From Acanthosepion esculentum (lineage: Eukaryota; Mollusca; Cephalopoda; Sepiida; Sepiidae), in NCBI GenBank assembly GCA_964036315.1, contig OZ038487.1:57733234-57797233 (forward strand): a stretch of 64,000 nt of DNA, read 5' to 3'. Position numbers and translations under genes: made by a program. Shown piece after piece: positions 25,116-36,527 of the stretch; within the stretch, counting starts at the first letter, position 1; each line of letters begins with the position of its first letter. Below the pieces are notes generated by a model. That model worked only from the letters and a program-made list of their open reading frames with translations, ran no database searches and was not told the origin of the DNA.

Positions 25116-25734
25116 AGGTGATCTCAAAGTCACCGAATATATGATTGCGCTTCGTAAGATGTTGGTATGTTTAGCAACATAAGTAGATGAGTGAACACAG
25201 CTAAAATTTAAATATACACACACAAGATAACTTGACAGCAGCAAGTTATATAAACGCACAACCTACAAGCGGAGAGAAAGAAATCGTCACTTCTTTGCAA
25301 TAAGATCGAACGTTCGAAATTAAAAAACGGGCCAAACCACATAAGCTTGATTTAGCCGACCGAAACTAACATAACATGGCAATTAAATGTAGATAATATT
25401 CATACATCGAACCACCCGATATTATAGAGACATTGTGTTCGGCATGATTTTGTTGATGGCCGCGTTTTATGTAATACGGCATTGTCACATACGGTTTTTA
25501 AGTCAGGGTTGTTCTATTCTTTAGACTAGTCACTAACCACGGCTAAAGAGCCCAATATTCTCAACAATTAATCGCAACTCTAGGGCGGGAAGAAAAGGTA
25601 AATTCATACCTTTCTTTTGCGTGTAAATTAAACCAACTCCGCTCGTTGATTTCTCGTTTAGAGCCGCTAGCAACATCTATAGATGTAAGAACATTCATTA
25701 AATAACCTTGCTTTGTGTAGAGCCAGACTAAGTT
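25116..25734. other. No gene seen
   Basis: Moderately AT-rich unique-looking sequence. No coding or repeat family recognised. Confidence 0.45.
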
Positions 25735-26239
25735 ACAATTATTCGACTTACGATTGTTTGACTTTACGACTACGACCGCAAATTAATATGTCTGGTCGCG
25801 ACTACTCGCCTTCTGGCAACGGGAGTGTTTCCAGGCATGGTGTAAAACAATTTCCGCCACAGATCCACGACCAAGCACCACGACTAAGATGTTTTGTATC
25901 TGTATGTTTTTTGGTATATTTTTCAAATAAAATGTCTCTTTTTGTACCTGTATTTTTTTTGTATGTTTATCAAACATTAAATAAACTCTACTGTAGTATT
26001 CAGTGTTTGACATAACCTGTCGAACCTAAACATCAGAAACAAAATTAGGTGTAGAGGTGATGATAGAAATGGTATCAAAAATAAAGAAACTGTAAAAATC
26101 ATCAAAAAAAGCAGTTATGCCTAAAGAAAGATAACACGAATGCAAAATTAATTACAGGTTGACTTACAACCATTTCGATTTGCGACCGGTCGGTCCTAAG
26201 CAATAAGCAATACTGGTCGTAAGTCTATGATGACCTGTA
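25735..26239. mobile_element. Pogo/Tigger-like non-autonomous element (candidate)
   Basis: Ends are imperfect inverted repeats. The left end (tacaattattcgacttacga, later ctacgaccgcaaat) is mirrored by the right end, whose reverse complement starts tacaggtcatcatagactta and continues cgaccag. TA sits at both boundaries (25735-25736, 26238-26239). The gacttacgacc motif is typical of pogo/Tigger-type ends. About 500 bp, no transposase visible. Confidence 0.5.
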
Positions 26240-26579
26240 TTTGTATATGGATTTATTCAACCACATATGCAAGATTTTGTTCTACTTCCTGTCGCCATCT
26301 TTGGAACAACTTCATGATTCCAGAACTTGACAGATTTCCGGATGATGAATTGGTCTAAGTGGTTTTACAGGTACCCGGAGAAATGAAGCTCTTGCCATTA
26401 AGACAATCTTTAAGGGTCAAAAGATGTGTTAATTTGAAGGTGTAAGGTCAGATGAGTAGGACATCACAACCAAGCTGTAAAGTGTAAGGTCAGATGAATA
26501 GAATATCCTAACCAAGCTGTACCAATTTCTGCCTTTAATCGGTCCAATTGCAAACAACGTCTGATTTCGCAGAGGGAGC

Positions 26580-27235
26580 TTGTAATGCATAATGCCGTTC
26601 CATTCCCACCAAGTACTCAATCCCACCGTCTTCAACAAACCGGCTCTTCTTGCTAGACACTTTTTATCGTCAGAATCCATCTTGCGCATTTATAAATCTA
26701 CCATTCGTCCGTGTATTGAATGTTGTTGCTATATCTGGTCTGGTGCTCCAGCTGTATATCTCGCAATTCTTGATAAAATTTAGTGAAGGGTCGGTAATAT
26801 AATCTATCCTGACCAGACATCTCAAGATCAGTCACTTTCAAACCGACGTAGATCAGATTCCCTTGGTCTTTTCTATAATTATTTTATATAGATATTGCTT
26901 TGATGAACTTTTTTCCTGGTTGCACGACTACATGAATTTAAGCTTGCTCTAGATTGGCAACTAGGTCTCACCGTTTTACTGTTGAACTAGTTGAATGCCA
27001 CCGTCTAACAGTTTCCATCCTCGCACTTCCCAGCTATGGGACTCCCTCCCAATTTATTGCTTCCCTGATTGCTACAAAACTTAAAAAATTAAATGTAACA
27101 TCAATCGCCATCTTCTATCTTCTTGAACCCTGTTCTTTTTTTGCATTCTCCTTAATCGTCCCCATTCTCAGTTTTCTCGTTCTCTTTCATTTTCACTCCC
27201 TCTAACCCTCTGCGTTCTAGCGGCAATGTCGCCTT
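26580..27235 (+). mobile_element. LINE fragment, RT C-terminal third (family B subtype)
   Basis: One of the longer family B pieces. 26592-26783 reads NKPALLARHFLSSESILRIY, then STIRPCIECCCYIWSGAP and AILDKI: the RT block before the C-terminal domain. The tail 26880-27235 includes SHRFTVELVECH and a graded-frameshift LW(D)SLP region, and matches the subtype copy at 2496-2930 through ctctgcgttctagcggcaat. Multiple frameshifts. Confidence 0.85.
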
Positions 27236-27469
27236 GCTTAAATTGAAACGATAGAAAAACGAAGTTAACATGGGCTCATTTTGTTTTCGCGAGGCCTTCG
27301 TAATTCCATGTAGATGTTTTCGCAAATCGGCCGTTTTTGTTGCGTTTAGGCAACGAATAGCTGATTGAAATGCGGCCATTGAAAGGTTTTCATTGAATCT
27401 TGAGGCATCCGGACAATTTAGCGTTTCAGGTATCCAAATGCCTTACAACTCATAGTTAGGAAACAGGTC

Positions 27470-27800
27470 ATGCAAATCGTTATGTTTCTGAAATTTCTGG
27501 TGGTGAGTTAAAATTGACATTTGCCTAATAAATAGCTATGAATTATGTTGCTTACACCAGGAAATATCAGAGGTCTTAATCGAATTTAATGTCCATCAGG
27601 ATCCTTGAATCTAAGAAAAGTTGATCTGTGGTGACCCCAGTATGCATTATGTTCACTCTAACCGATATCAAAATAAGCTTTCTACTCAGTGTCACCTCAG
27701 AACATTATGGATGGCCTTATTCGAAACGATCACGTCGGATGCCACCAATTTTGCAAAAGGTTATTAATTTTTGTGGATGAATAAAACTGTTAAAAAACGA
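27470..27800 (+). repeat. Dispersed repeat family C, copy 2
   Basis: Matches 20590-20930 (accgatatcaaaataagctt, cagtgtcacctcagaac, ccaccaattttgcaaaaggt). Its middle (atctaagaaaagttgatctg, tggtgacccc) matches the minus-strand fragment at 58910-59020. Confidence 0.7.
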
Positions 27801-27954
27801 AAGATGAAATACCCGAAAAATCGTAGCGATTCAGTTATCCAAAGGAGGTTACAATGATCATATTAAATAAGTGGATTATCGGTAATTCTCGAAATTCCAG
27901 ATCAAAACTTCGGATCCTAACAAACAACTTACGAAAAACCATCTCAGCTGTGGC

Positions 27955-28210
27955 ACCTTTACCACAAGGCCTCAAATCGTGAGAGTGGAGGCTTTAAGGA
28001 GCGTGGGACCAAGTATTAAATGATATTTATCTTGAGCCGGGGTGGTAGCAACTGTTAGGGTTCCAGCTATGGAAAAATTGTTACCCACCAAACAAAGACA
28101 AAACCTTATGAAAGTATAAAAATGTATTTCTATAATAAGAATACCAGCAATATATTTTTATATAAAATTTACCTAAAATTTCTTAAATCAAGCTGCATTT
28201 CAAAATATAA
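27955..28210 (-). mobile_element. Composite repeat family E, copy 2
   Basis: Reverse-strand core: gccggggtggtagcaactgt and gggttccagctatgg are seen on +. A tataaaaatgtatttctata segment and one or two accagcaatatatttttata minisatellite units follow. The tail is cut at its left end near 27955. Confidence 0.7.
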
Positions 28211-28542
28211 CTTCAACAAAACTACTGCATAAAAGACACACATATCACTGCCTCTAGTAATTATGATATCACAAACATATATATGCACAAAAGCTGAGTA
28301 TTATCGACCATGTACTCAATTGTGAAAGCAGAATAATATATATCCTATTTTTATTATTTCAAAACTCCCAAGAAAATTAAAAATCACGGCATTAAATAAG
28401 CCATAAGGAGCCGTTAAATAAATCAAATAAAATTAAATAAAAAAATATGAAATTTTTCCATTTCACCGTAAAAAAAACATGTGAAATGAACAATCTACGT
28501 ACAATTTGTATACTCGTTAAAATTAAACATTCCAATGTGTCA

Positions 28543-28543
<1 letters not shown>

Positions 28544-28616
<73 letters not shown>
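28544..28616. repeat. (AT)n microsatellite
   Basis: About 36 AT units. Confidence 0.95.
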
Positions 28617-28618
<2 letters not shown>

Positions 28619-28631
28619 ATCATCTTCTCCC

Positions 28632-28745
28632 TCCAGCTATCGGTAAATAGGAGGGCAGACTGGGATGGCAACTGGTCTAGGAGAAGGACAACTCCGAAAT
28701 CAAAACCTGCGGAGAGGAACTGGGCTGCTTGACACTCATACGACG
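28632..28745 (+). repeat. SINE H body fragment
   Basis: ccagctatcggtaaatagga and gatggcaactggtctag match the body of the SINE at 41140-41515. Bounded by (AT)n on the left and (AC)n on the right. Confidence 0.6.
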
Positions 28746-28764
28746 AATACGACAGAAGAGCCCA

Positions 28765-28867
<103 letters not shown>

Positions 28868-28899
28868 GATAGAAATAAGGAAGATTTGATATAATTATC

Positions 28900-29190
28900 A
28901 TTAAGTAATTCATCGAGTCTAGAAGAAAACTCAACAGAATGCAGAAAACACTAGACGGCCGTTTCGTTCTATGTTTGTGACTCATCAACAGTGCGCATCC
29001 ACTACCGAGAATTTGAAACCCGGACAGTTACGATACCAACAAGCATCGATATTGTGCCTCTTGTTCACATATTCCGTGGTGGAGCTCATCAGTGTTTCCT
29101 TTACCCATAGGACAGTGCCCCAGAGAGCCAAGGGAAACTTGGTTGCATTTGGGAAATAAACTTTGTTGGCCTTGCACCACACTAAGTTAT
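28900..29190. repeat. Candidate SINE-like segment
   Basis: gtgactcatcaacagtgcgc and ccgagaatttgaaacccgga give, on the minus strand, a B-box-like ggtttcaaattc followed by ggtagtggatgcgc. No second copy in the window; assignment rests on the motif only. Confidence 0.35.
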
Positions 29191-30635
29191 AGTTAGTAAA
29201 TAATTATAGATAAGTATTAAAACTTTAAAAAGCACAAGATTACGACAGTTATTTCTTTCTTTCATAATAATCTTAGAAGACAAGGAAAAGAGAAAAATAA
29301 AAAAAAACATACATTAAGAAGTCCTTAATAATCGCACATAATTAAATTTCAGTACAAATTGGTGCAAGTCACTATCTCTGGTATTAAAATCGTAAAAGAT
29401 AAAATCCCCTTAATAGCCAATCTTTTAATGGTAATAAGAAGATGACCATTCTAAATTTGGACAGATAACCTTAAGATGAAATATAGTCTTCTGACTATCA
29501 AGTCATCCAACAATGAAACAGACAGAACTCTTAATCGTATACTTTAAACCACTCATCTCCTAATTACCGGAAGAAACAAACAGTTCCAGAAGTACTTTGC
29601 GTGAAACTTCACTCTATATTTACTGCAGTGGAACAACAGAAAGAAAACCCCAAAATGTCTATCTCGAAGGAATGGTTGCTTGTAGATATAGTCAGGAAGG
29701 CTTCTTGGTTTTTACAAAGACTTCTTAATGACCAATTATCTTTGGTCAGTCAACTGAACGTCCTCTTCTGGCTCTAATATTTCCCCCTTTTTCCAAGACA
29801 CTAAATCGGCATTAAAGTTACATTCTCTCTCAGCTATCGCCCGAAAAACGATAAAAACACAGATATCTCCAATTATCTTCATTTGTGCATTGCGGGCAGG
29901 GTCGCGGGAACCGCTTACTCTCCCAAGCCTACGAGTTCGTTTTTTTCTTTCTTTTTGTTTCCAAGTTTACGTGTTTTCTCATTATCGAGAGACTAATTAC
30001 GTGAAAAAGAGGCCTTGTAGTCTTTTGGGAATCTGTTCTCTCTCGAAGATACGAATCGAAATGGAAATAATTGTACCCCGAACCGGCAAGGGAAAGGGCG
30101 CAGCTCATCTGATAGCAAGGTTGAAATAGTCATGACGTAAGCGTTATCCAGAGTGAATGTAGCAGATCATTATTACTATGTAGCGAGTTCGATAATCACT
30201 GAGAGAACCCCAGTTCTTAACTCAAGCTTCGTAAATGGCCTAAGTAAAATAAATGATCTGACGCTGAGCCAGATACACAGCGGAAAATTAAAGTGATCAT
30301 CCAACATAAAAAAATACTAGGAACACTCAATCATCTGCTAGTTCAAGAATTGGTTATCACGTGACGCTCTGCACTTAAGGCCCCGTGCCAGGATAAGCTG
30401 TCAGTCAGTTATGCGCATTACCATGATTATTATGGGAAATACACTGGACTGATTTCCCATAACCTTATCGTTTTCGAATTCAGTTTTTGTCGCTTTTGTC
30501 TAGTGGTCAGACATGGTTAGGAGAGGAGGAGAGATTACCCCATGGCTTTCCCGAAGGTATTAAAAAAAGTCTCAGAAACGGTATGAACATTTCCCAGCTA
30601 CTATTTTTTTTACTACACTTCCCATTTTTTCGTCC
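29191..30635. other. No gene seen
   Basis: AT-rich to 29880, then more mixed composition to 30630. A 79-codon open frame at 29890-30129 has no recognisable motif and no partner exons; I do not call it a gene. Confidence 0.45.
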
Positions 30636-30639
30636 TGGG

Positions 30640-31110
30640 TATGACGATAAACTATATCCGCGTCCTGGTGAAGACGATAAACTACGGCCAACAGCGAGGC
30701 CTCTGATCAGGAGCTTTTGAGGAGCGTAGAACCACCTCTTAATTGCTAGTGTTCTCAGGTCCACCCTTACCCGGGGTGGTAGCACCTGTTAGGGTCCCAG
30801 GTGTGGGCAAATAGTTAAAAGCCAAACTTGTGTAAAAATAGGTTTTAATACCAGAAATGCTTTGTAATAAAAAAATTATTACCAAGAATGATTTTTGAGG
30901 AAAGGGTTGTTATCAGCAATACTTAAAAAAATACCAGCAATACAAACAGTTATACATTCTTTGAAAAAAATATGACCAACTATAGATTTCTTCAAGGAAA
31001 AATATTCCCAGAAATAGATTTTTGTAGACAAATATGTCGCCAAGAGTAAAAATTTTGTCGGCATTGGGTAGCCCATTGAGGTTGATATGCCGTAAAACAA
31101 AAACCAAACC
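30640..31110 (-). mobile_element. Composite repeat family E, copy 3
   Basis: On + from the left: two tandem tail units (tatgacgataaactatatcc, gcgtcctgg), the core (ggcctctgatcagga, cacctcttaattgctagtg, acccggggtggtagcacctg, ggtcccaggtgtgggcaaat), several diverged minisatellite units (accagcaatac) and the head reversed (gttgatatgccgtaaaacaa). Full architecture is present. Confidence 0.8.
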
Positions 31111-31129
31111 AAACTTCCCATTTCTACTT

Positions 31130-31485
31130 AATTGTTCCTCTTTTAATAATTAAATTGAATTATTCTTAATTTGTAATTCTATGAAAGTGTCAATTTTTTT
31201 TGTAAGTGAATTTTCTTCCATTTTAAAATTATATTACATTGTTTCCCGTTCGTAATTTTGCTCACTTTTTCCAATTATATAATTGTATTGAATTGTTTCA
31301 AATTTTTAATTTAATTGTGCCCATTTTTTAATTAAATTGTGCCCATTTTTTAATTAAATTGTGCCCATTTTAAAATTATATTCAATTTTGTCAATTTTTT
31401 AATTTAATTGTTCCCATTTTTTAATTATATTGTGCCCATTTTTTAATTAATTTGGATTGTTCCCATTTTGAAATGTAAATGTGCC
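31130..31485. repeat. AT-rich minisatellite, about 22-bp unit
   Basis: Repeated ttgtgcccattttttaatta units, degenerate on the left and cleaner at 31310-31460. Confidence 0.85.
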
Positions 31486-31489
31486 CATG

Positions 31490-31605
31490 AATGACAGAAC
31501 AGGGATTAGGAGAGATAAGAAAAAGACAAAATATATTAAGAACTACAAAGGACAGGAAATTGTGGAGAGCCATGATCACCAACGTCAGAGCACATAGAAA
31601 AGTAT
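31490..31605 (+). mobile_element. LINE family A 3' tail
   Basis: Translates to MTEQGLGEIRKRQNILRTTK then DRKLWRAMITNV, the C-terminal end of the endonuclease-reverse transcriptase type LINE whose other ends are at 33300-33420, 55570-55735 and 60410-60540. About 115 bp only. Confidence 0.8.
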
Positions 31606-32130
31606 ACACTCTCAGTGAAATGTGTTGAAAATTATGTACGTATATAACAGTCAGTACGTTTCTCTTCTAAAAATAACATAATAGCAATTCAAATTTATTC
31701 GTGGTATTTTTGTTAACGTCGCTGGTTAATTAATTATAGAAAAGACTGAATAGATATATATTATTATGAGTCTATTCTTTCATTCTGGAACTATACTGTG
31801 TGGAATTACACCACTTGTCTGACAAAGAACTTCTGCTAGATGGCGCGGCTAAAAACAGTATATAACGATGCAAAAGTACCGCTTTTCATTTTTTTCTCTT
31901 TTAGCTACAGGATGTCTTAGAGATAGGACACGTCTTGCTTCTCTTGTTGGTGAGAAAACAGAAATTATACACAACAAAACATACTATACTGCATACAAAT
32001 ACCATAAGCATATTTAACTCAACACAAGCGTATCTAATACTTCAACAAAATCAAAAACAATAACTCTTCTCAGTTTTATGTTTATCACAATTTCATCGGA
32101 TATTTTTACACATGAACGTAGGAATATTTT
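31606..32130. other. No gene seen
   Basis: AT-rich, unrecognised. Confidence 0.45.
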
Positions 32131-32134
32131 TCTC

Positions 32135-32590
32135 TCCAGAATCTATCTTGCATATTTTTGAGTCTATCATTCGTCCATGCTTTCAATATTGCTGCCGCAT
32201 ATAGTCCGGTATTCCTGCTTTATATCCATAGATACTTGATAAAAGGCAAAGAAGAATCAGCAATATTATTGGCTGTGATCTGTCATCTCGGTTTCAGTCA
32301 CTTTCCCACCGCCGTAATGTTGCTTCTCTGTGGCAACGCTATAAATGCTTTCAGTGTAATTGTTAGGGTGAACACTTCGCTGTGGTACCTAGATTTTATG
32401 AATTTAAGCGCAGTACTAGATTGGCGACAAGGTCTCATAAATTCACAGTTGAACTGGCTAGATGTAACCGTAAGATCTATGCTAACGGTTCTTCATTACG
32501 CACCTTCTATTGTTCCCGTTCCTTGATAATGTTTCACACTCGGTATCATCTTATGTCTTTACTGCATAGTAAAATGAAATGATTAAAAGA
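32135..32590 (+). mobile_element. LINE fragment, RT C-terminus (family B)
   Basis: Order of blocks: agtctatcattcgtccatgc (YKSIIRP..), SPVFLLYIHRYLIKGKEESA in a shifted frame, WYLDFMNLSAVLDWRQ, then frame change to SHKFTVELARCNRKIYANGS. Ends with aaaatgaaatgattaaaag. The LWNSLP block is partly deleted near 32505-32550. Confidence 0.8.
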
Positions 32591-32949
32591 AATTGGTAGT
32601 TGAATTTAAATACAAACGAAGTGTTGCGATAAAAAGCAACGAAAATAATACGTAAGAAAAACTGCCTTAAAAATTGATAACAAGAAAGTCTATCAGAGCT
32701 ATTTCAACCAGAAAGCATCTTGCAACACAATGCTGTTTTTCCTCTTCAAACCCATTTGTGTGTTTTCAACACCTACAGGGTCATCCTATTGTTTATACTG
32801 CAACTATTCTGAGCAAACATTAGTTAGAGTTCAAGTATGTACACCGCCAGGGCCGTATACTGTTTTGAATTCAGAGTCGCCTTTCTCCTATACTAGTTGG
32901 CAACCATGGTTAGAGGGTTCAGCCTTCCCTGTCATTTAAACCATAGTTG

Positions 32950-33420
32950 GGAGGAGAATTCAAAAGGTGCATCGGAATAGCGAAAGGTGCTCTCCAAAAA
33001 GCTAAGCAAAGTATTAAGAAATAGGAAAAAATCGTTAGAATCAAAGAAAAGAATACTGAACTGTTATGGGAGTGAATGATGAACAATCTCTTCACAGATG
33101 AAGGAGAGACTTAATGGAGAAAAGATGTGATACTAGAGAAGGATGTTGAGGATAATATCACCTGAACACGTGAGCAATGAAGCTTTGGAGAAAGTGGAAA
33201 CAAAAAATGACATACATAACAGAAAGAGACGGTTGAAATTTCTAGTGCATATAATGAGGAAAAAGGCCATGGAAAATTTGACACTCACAGTATATATTGG
33301 AGGCAAGAGAGACTGAGGAAATCAGTGTAAATAACAGAACAGGATTAGGAGAGAACCAAATTTAGTGCGGGCTACAAAGGACAGAAAATTGTTGAGCGCC
33401 GTGCAGAAAAAGCCTAATAA
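32950..33420 (+). mobile_element. LINE family A C-terminal fragment
   Basis: Translation pieces IGIAKGALQKAK, tests of the KKRxLxCYxxSVLxYGxECW region (gaatactgaactgttatggg), a RRM(L)RI block (aaggatgttgaggataatat), a KRRLKFLVHIMRKKAMENLT-like run, and EQD(L)GEN..CGLQRTENC at the end. It matches the 54890 and 60170 copies nucleotide by nucleotide. No intact frame. Confidence 0.8.
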
Positions 33421-33734
33421 ACAAACGTCTGCTAATCATCTTTAGCGTGGCTGCTCGTTTTTCGAATATCAAGATCTCACTCTCCAGACTTGCCCGAGCC
33501 CTTGGAGGTGACGAATTATTTTCCACCCTTCAACCCCTCCCCAACAGGCGGGATGTGGTGAGACTCTGCTGCTTCCATGGAAAGTGCTCGGACGAAATAC
33601 ATTCCTTGGTCCCACCTAATGGTTGGTTGGTTGTTTGGGGTTTTATGGCATATCAACCACTATGGCTTATTTAATACCAGATCCAGTTTCCACATATTTA
33701 TTAAATATATATACTTTGCAAGCGTAATTTAAGG

Positions 33735-34280
33735 AAATCGTTGTCAACATCATTGTTTCAAAAAAGTATAGCTGGCAACATCATTGTTTCAAAAATGTAT
33801 AGTTGCCAACATCATTGTTTCCAAAACGTATAGCTGGCAACATCATTGTTTCAAAAACGTATAGCTGGCAACATCATTGTTTCAAAAACGTATACCTGGC
33901 AACATCATTGTTTCAAAAACGTATAGCTGGCAACATCATTGTTTCAAAAACGTATAGTTGTCAACATTATTGTTTCAAAAACGTATAGCTGGCAGCATCA
34001 TTGTTTCAAAAAAGTATAGCTGGCAACATCATTGTTTCAAAAAACGTATAGCTAGCAACATCATTGTTTCAAAAACGTATAGCTGCCAACATCATTGTTT
34101 CAAAAAAGTATAGCTGCCAACATCATTGTTTCAAAAAAAGTATAGCTGGGAACATCATTGTTTCAAAAACGTATAGTTGTCGACATCATTGTTTCAAAAA
34201 CGTATAGCTGGCAACATCATTGTTTCAAAAACGTATAGCTGGCAACATCATTGTTTCAAAAATGTATAGTTGGCGACATC
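33735..34280 (+). repeat. 31-bp minisatellite inside family E
   Basis: Units close to gtatagctggcaacatcatt plus gtttcaaaaac, about 17 copies, length 30-33 bp because of the A run. Confidence 0.95.
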
Positions 34281-34282
34281 AT

Positions 34283-34400
34283 TTACTGCCACACCCAGTA
34301 CGTGGATGTAGTTTATCGTTATACCCAGGACGCGGATATAGTGTGTTGCCATACCAAGGACGCGGATGTAGTTTGCCGTCATACCCAGGACGCGGCCTGG
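34283..34400 (+). repeat. 30-bp minisatellite inside family E
   Basis: Units of gtagtttatcgttataccca plus ggacgcggat, about four copies. The same unit forms the tail of other family E copies. Confidence 0.85.
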
Positions 34401-34760
34401 AAGTTTGGAAAAGACTTGGAAGTTCACTATTTGACCATAGCTGGGATCCCAACAGGTGCTACCACCCCGGGTCAGGGTGGACCCGGGAATATCAGCAATT
34501 AAGAGGTGGTTCCACGCTCCCTCAAAACCTCCTGATCAGAGGCCTTGCTGTTGGATGCAGTTTGTCGTACCTAGGACGGGCCCCGCCTAATCAAACCTTC
34601 ACAGCAAGAACACGCCGTGCCACTTACCTGGGCATTGTAAAGGGTGACTCTCACTGTAAAAAAAATCTGATCTGTTTATGTTTCTTCAATACCCACATAT
34701 TGAACATTGCAAACATGCTGAGCGGGCCTTAGTTACCATTTAAGTATTCGTCCCGTTAAG

Positions 34761-34762
<2 letters not shown>

Positions 34763-34848
<86 letters not shown>
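34763..34848. repeat. (ATCT)n(AT)n compound microsatellite
   Basis: About ten ATCT units, then about 22 AT units. Confidence 0.95.
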
Positions 34849-34851
<3 letters not shown>

Positions 34852-35051
34852 TCAGAGTTATCGTTCCCTAGACTTATTGCAAACTATAGCTGGGCTGTTG
34901 AAGAAGAGATAACTCCGTACGTTTCTCAAGAGTATTTCCCTAAATGTGAATGTAAAGATCTCTAATGTAATTCGAACACGGATTTCTCGTTCCGAGCAAC
35001 TACGCATTACACCATCTTCACACCCAATAACTAGTCTCTATATTCCGAATA

Positions 35052-35366
35052 CCGTGCAACCTCGGTTCTCGAACGTTTCAGATGTCGGACAAATTCGAAA
35101 CGAAAATGTCTCGGTTATCGCACAAAATTTCGGTTCTCGAACAACATTGCCGAACCGAGTTAACCCGAACGGAATAATTTCTGAGGCGACCGCCTTGTTG
35201 TATACATTCGTGTGTCGTGTTGTGTTTTTCTTCTCAAATTTTATTGTACTGTGACTTTTTCCCCTCTACATTGATTCCTATTGGAAAAATACTTTCGATT
35301 ATCGAACATTTCGGGTTACGAACGGCCTTCAAGAACGAATTAAATTCGTGAACCGAGGTTCCATTG
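35052..35366. mobile_element. Short TIR element, Tigger/pogo-like (candidate MITE)
   Basis: The left end ccgtgcaacctcggttctcg and the reverse complement of the right end (caatggaacctcggttcacg) match in 17 of 20 positions. TA flanks both ends (35050-35051, 35367-35368). About 315 bp, no transposase. The CAGTGGAACCTCGG-like end is typical of pogo/Tigger families. Confidence 0.65.
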
Positions 35367-35369
35367 TAA

Positions 35370-36285
35370 AAAGAAAGTAAGTTTTGAATGAAGGTAAATA
35401 TGTTTTGAATAAAAATATTTAGAAATTTCGATAACTTTTTCATGTCTTTTATTATTCAGTATTTTTTTCTGTCCTTTCTTTTTTTTCTTTAGATTTCTCT
35501 GTTTTTTTTTTTCATTTTTGTCATTCTCAGGCTTTTGTTTGTCTTTCTTAAGTCGTTCCCAACTTTTCTCTTAAGTAGTTCTATTTTTATTTACGCCCCT
35601 TTCTCCCCTCGGATATCGCAAATTTTCGAAATAAACCTACATAAACCTATCTACAGAAGCAAACAAATACACAAGCAGGCTTCATAATGAAGCAATGAAA
35701 CATAAAACAAAATGTCTGTATAATGAAAACGACTATCAGTACTGTCTAATCTACTTTGCTTTGTGGCAAAAATCCAAAGTCAGTCTTTTCCTTATCGACT
35801 TCAAAAACGACTGCATTTGAAAATAAATACGTAAGAAAAAATATATTCTAAAAAGTTTTTCTTTTCGTTATAAGATGTCCTTTTTTTTTTAAATTTTATC
35901 TTTTGGCTTACTTCTCAAAAATAATCCTTTTATATAGCTCTGATTAATTTTTATTTATATCCAGCTTCTTGAAAAAAAAGTCGCCACATCTTAACATTTC
36001 TTCCTCCAAATCTTTGGTGATGCTCAAAAAATTCTTTTCTCTTCTCTCTCAGTTAGCCACGCTTTTTACTGGACATTTTCACGCAAACTCCGTCTTTCTA
36101 AGAAAATCAGCTTTCTCTTTTATGTGTCCCCTCATATCTGTTTTTCAAGTTTATTTTCTTACTGTATCGAGATAAAAAGAAAATTTTTCTATTATTATTG
36201 TCTTGTTATAAATGTGTTGGTCGTATTTCTGATAAAAGTGTTTGTTATTATTACTTTCGATATGTGTTTGTGTTTATAAACGCGT
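35370..36285. other. No gene seen
   Basis: T-rich and AT-rich. No recognised family. Confidence 0.45.
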
Positions 36286-36287
36286 TG

Positions 36288-36356
36288 GCTTACGGCCATA
36301 TCACGTTGAAACAGTGGTTCCCGTACAATCACCGAAGTTAAGCAACATTGAACAAT
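36288..36356 (+). pseudogene. 5S rRNA-derived fragment
   Basis: gcttacggccatatcacgtt then gaaacagtggttcccgtaca and atcaccgaagttaagcaac match the first about 68 nt of animal 5S rRNA, including most of box A (gttaagcaac). The 3' half is missing. Either a 5S pseudogene or the head of a 5S-derived SINE; compare 57862-57980. Confidence 0.8.
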
Positions 36357-36527
36357 ATGAAACTTGTTTTATGAATTCTCTATTTATTTTATTAAAATTG
36401 GTTATTTACAGGAATGATTTTATATTTACATGCTCATAAAAAATATGTAAACTAACTATAATGCAATATATATTATTTATCTATATTTATAATTCCCAAA
36501 AGGTGTATGTGTGTGTATGTATGTGTG

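Larger units (their letters stand above)
33616..34740 (+). mobile_element. Composite repeat family E, copy 4, expanded
   Basis: Longest copy. Head: ggttggttggttgtttgggg and ttttatggcatatcaaccac (33620-33665). Then a minisatellite of about 17 units of 31 bp (33735-34280), a second array of about four 30-bp units (34283-34400), the core with gaccatagctgggatcccaa, ccccgggtcagggtggaccc and gaggtggttccacgctccct, and a tail with ggccttgctgttggatgcag. No coding capacity: the repeated QKRIAGNIIVSKTYSW-type peptides change frame every unit. Confidence 0.85.

Noticed and set aside
29890..30129. Possible small gene of 79 codons
   Set aside because: No domain, no signal peptide, no neighbouring exon or splice context that I could support.
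33735..34280. CRISPR-like array of 31-bp repeats
   Set aside because: Units are contiguous with no unique spacers, in a eukaryotic sequence, and are part of a dispersed element. It is a minisatellite.
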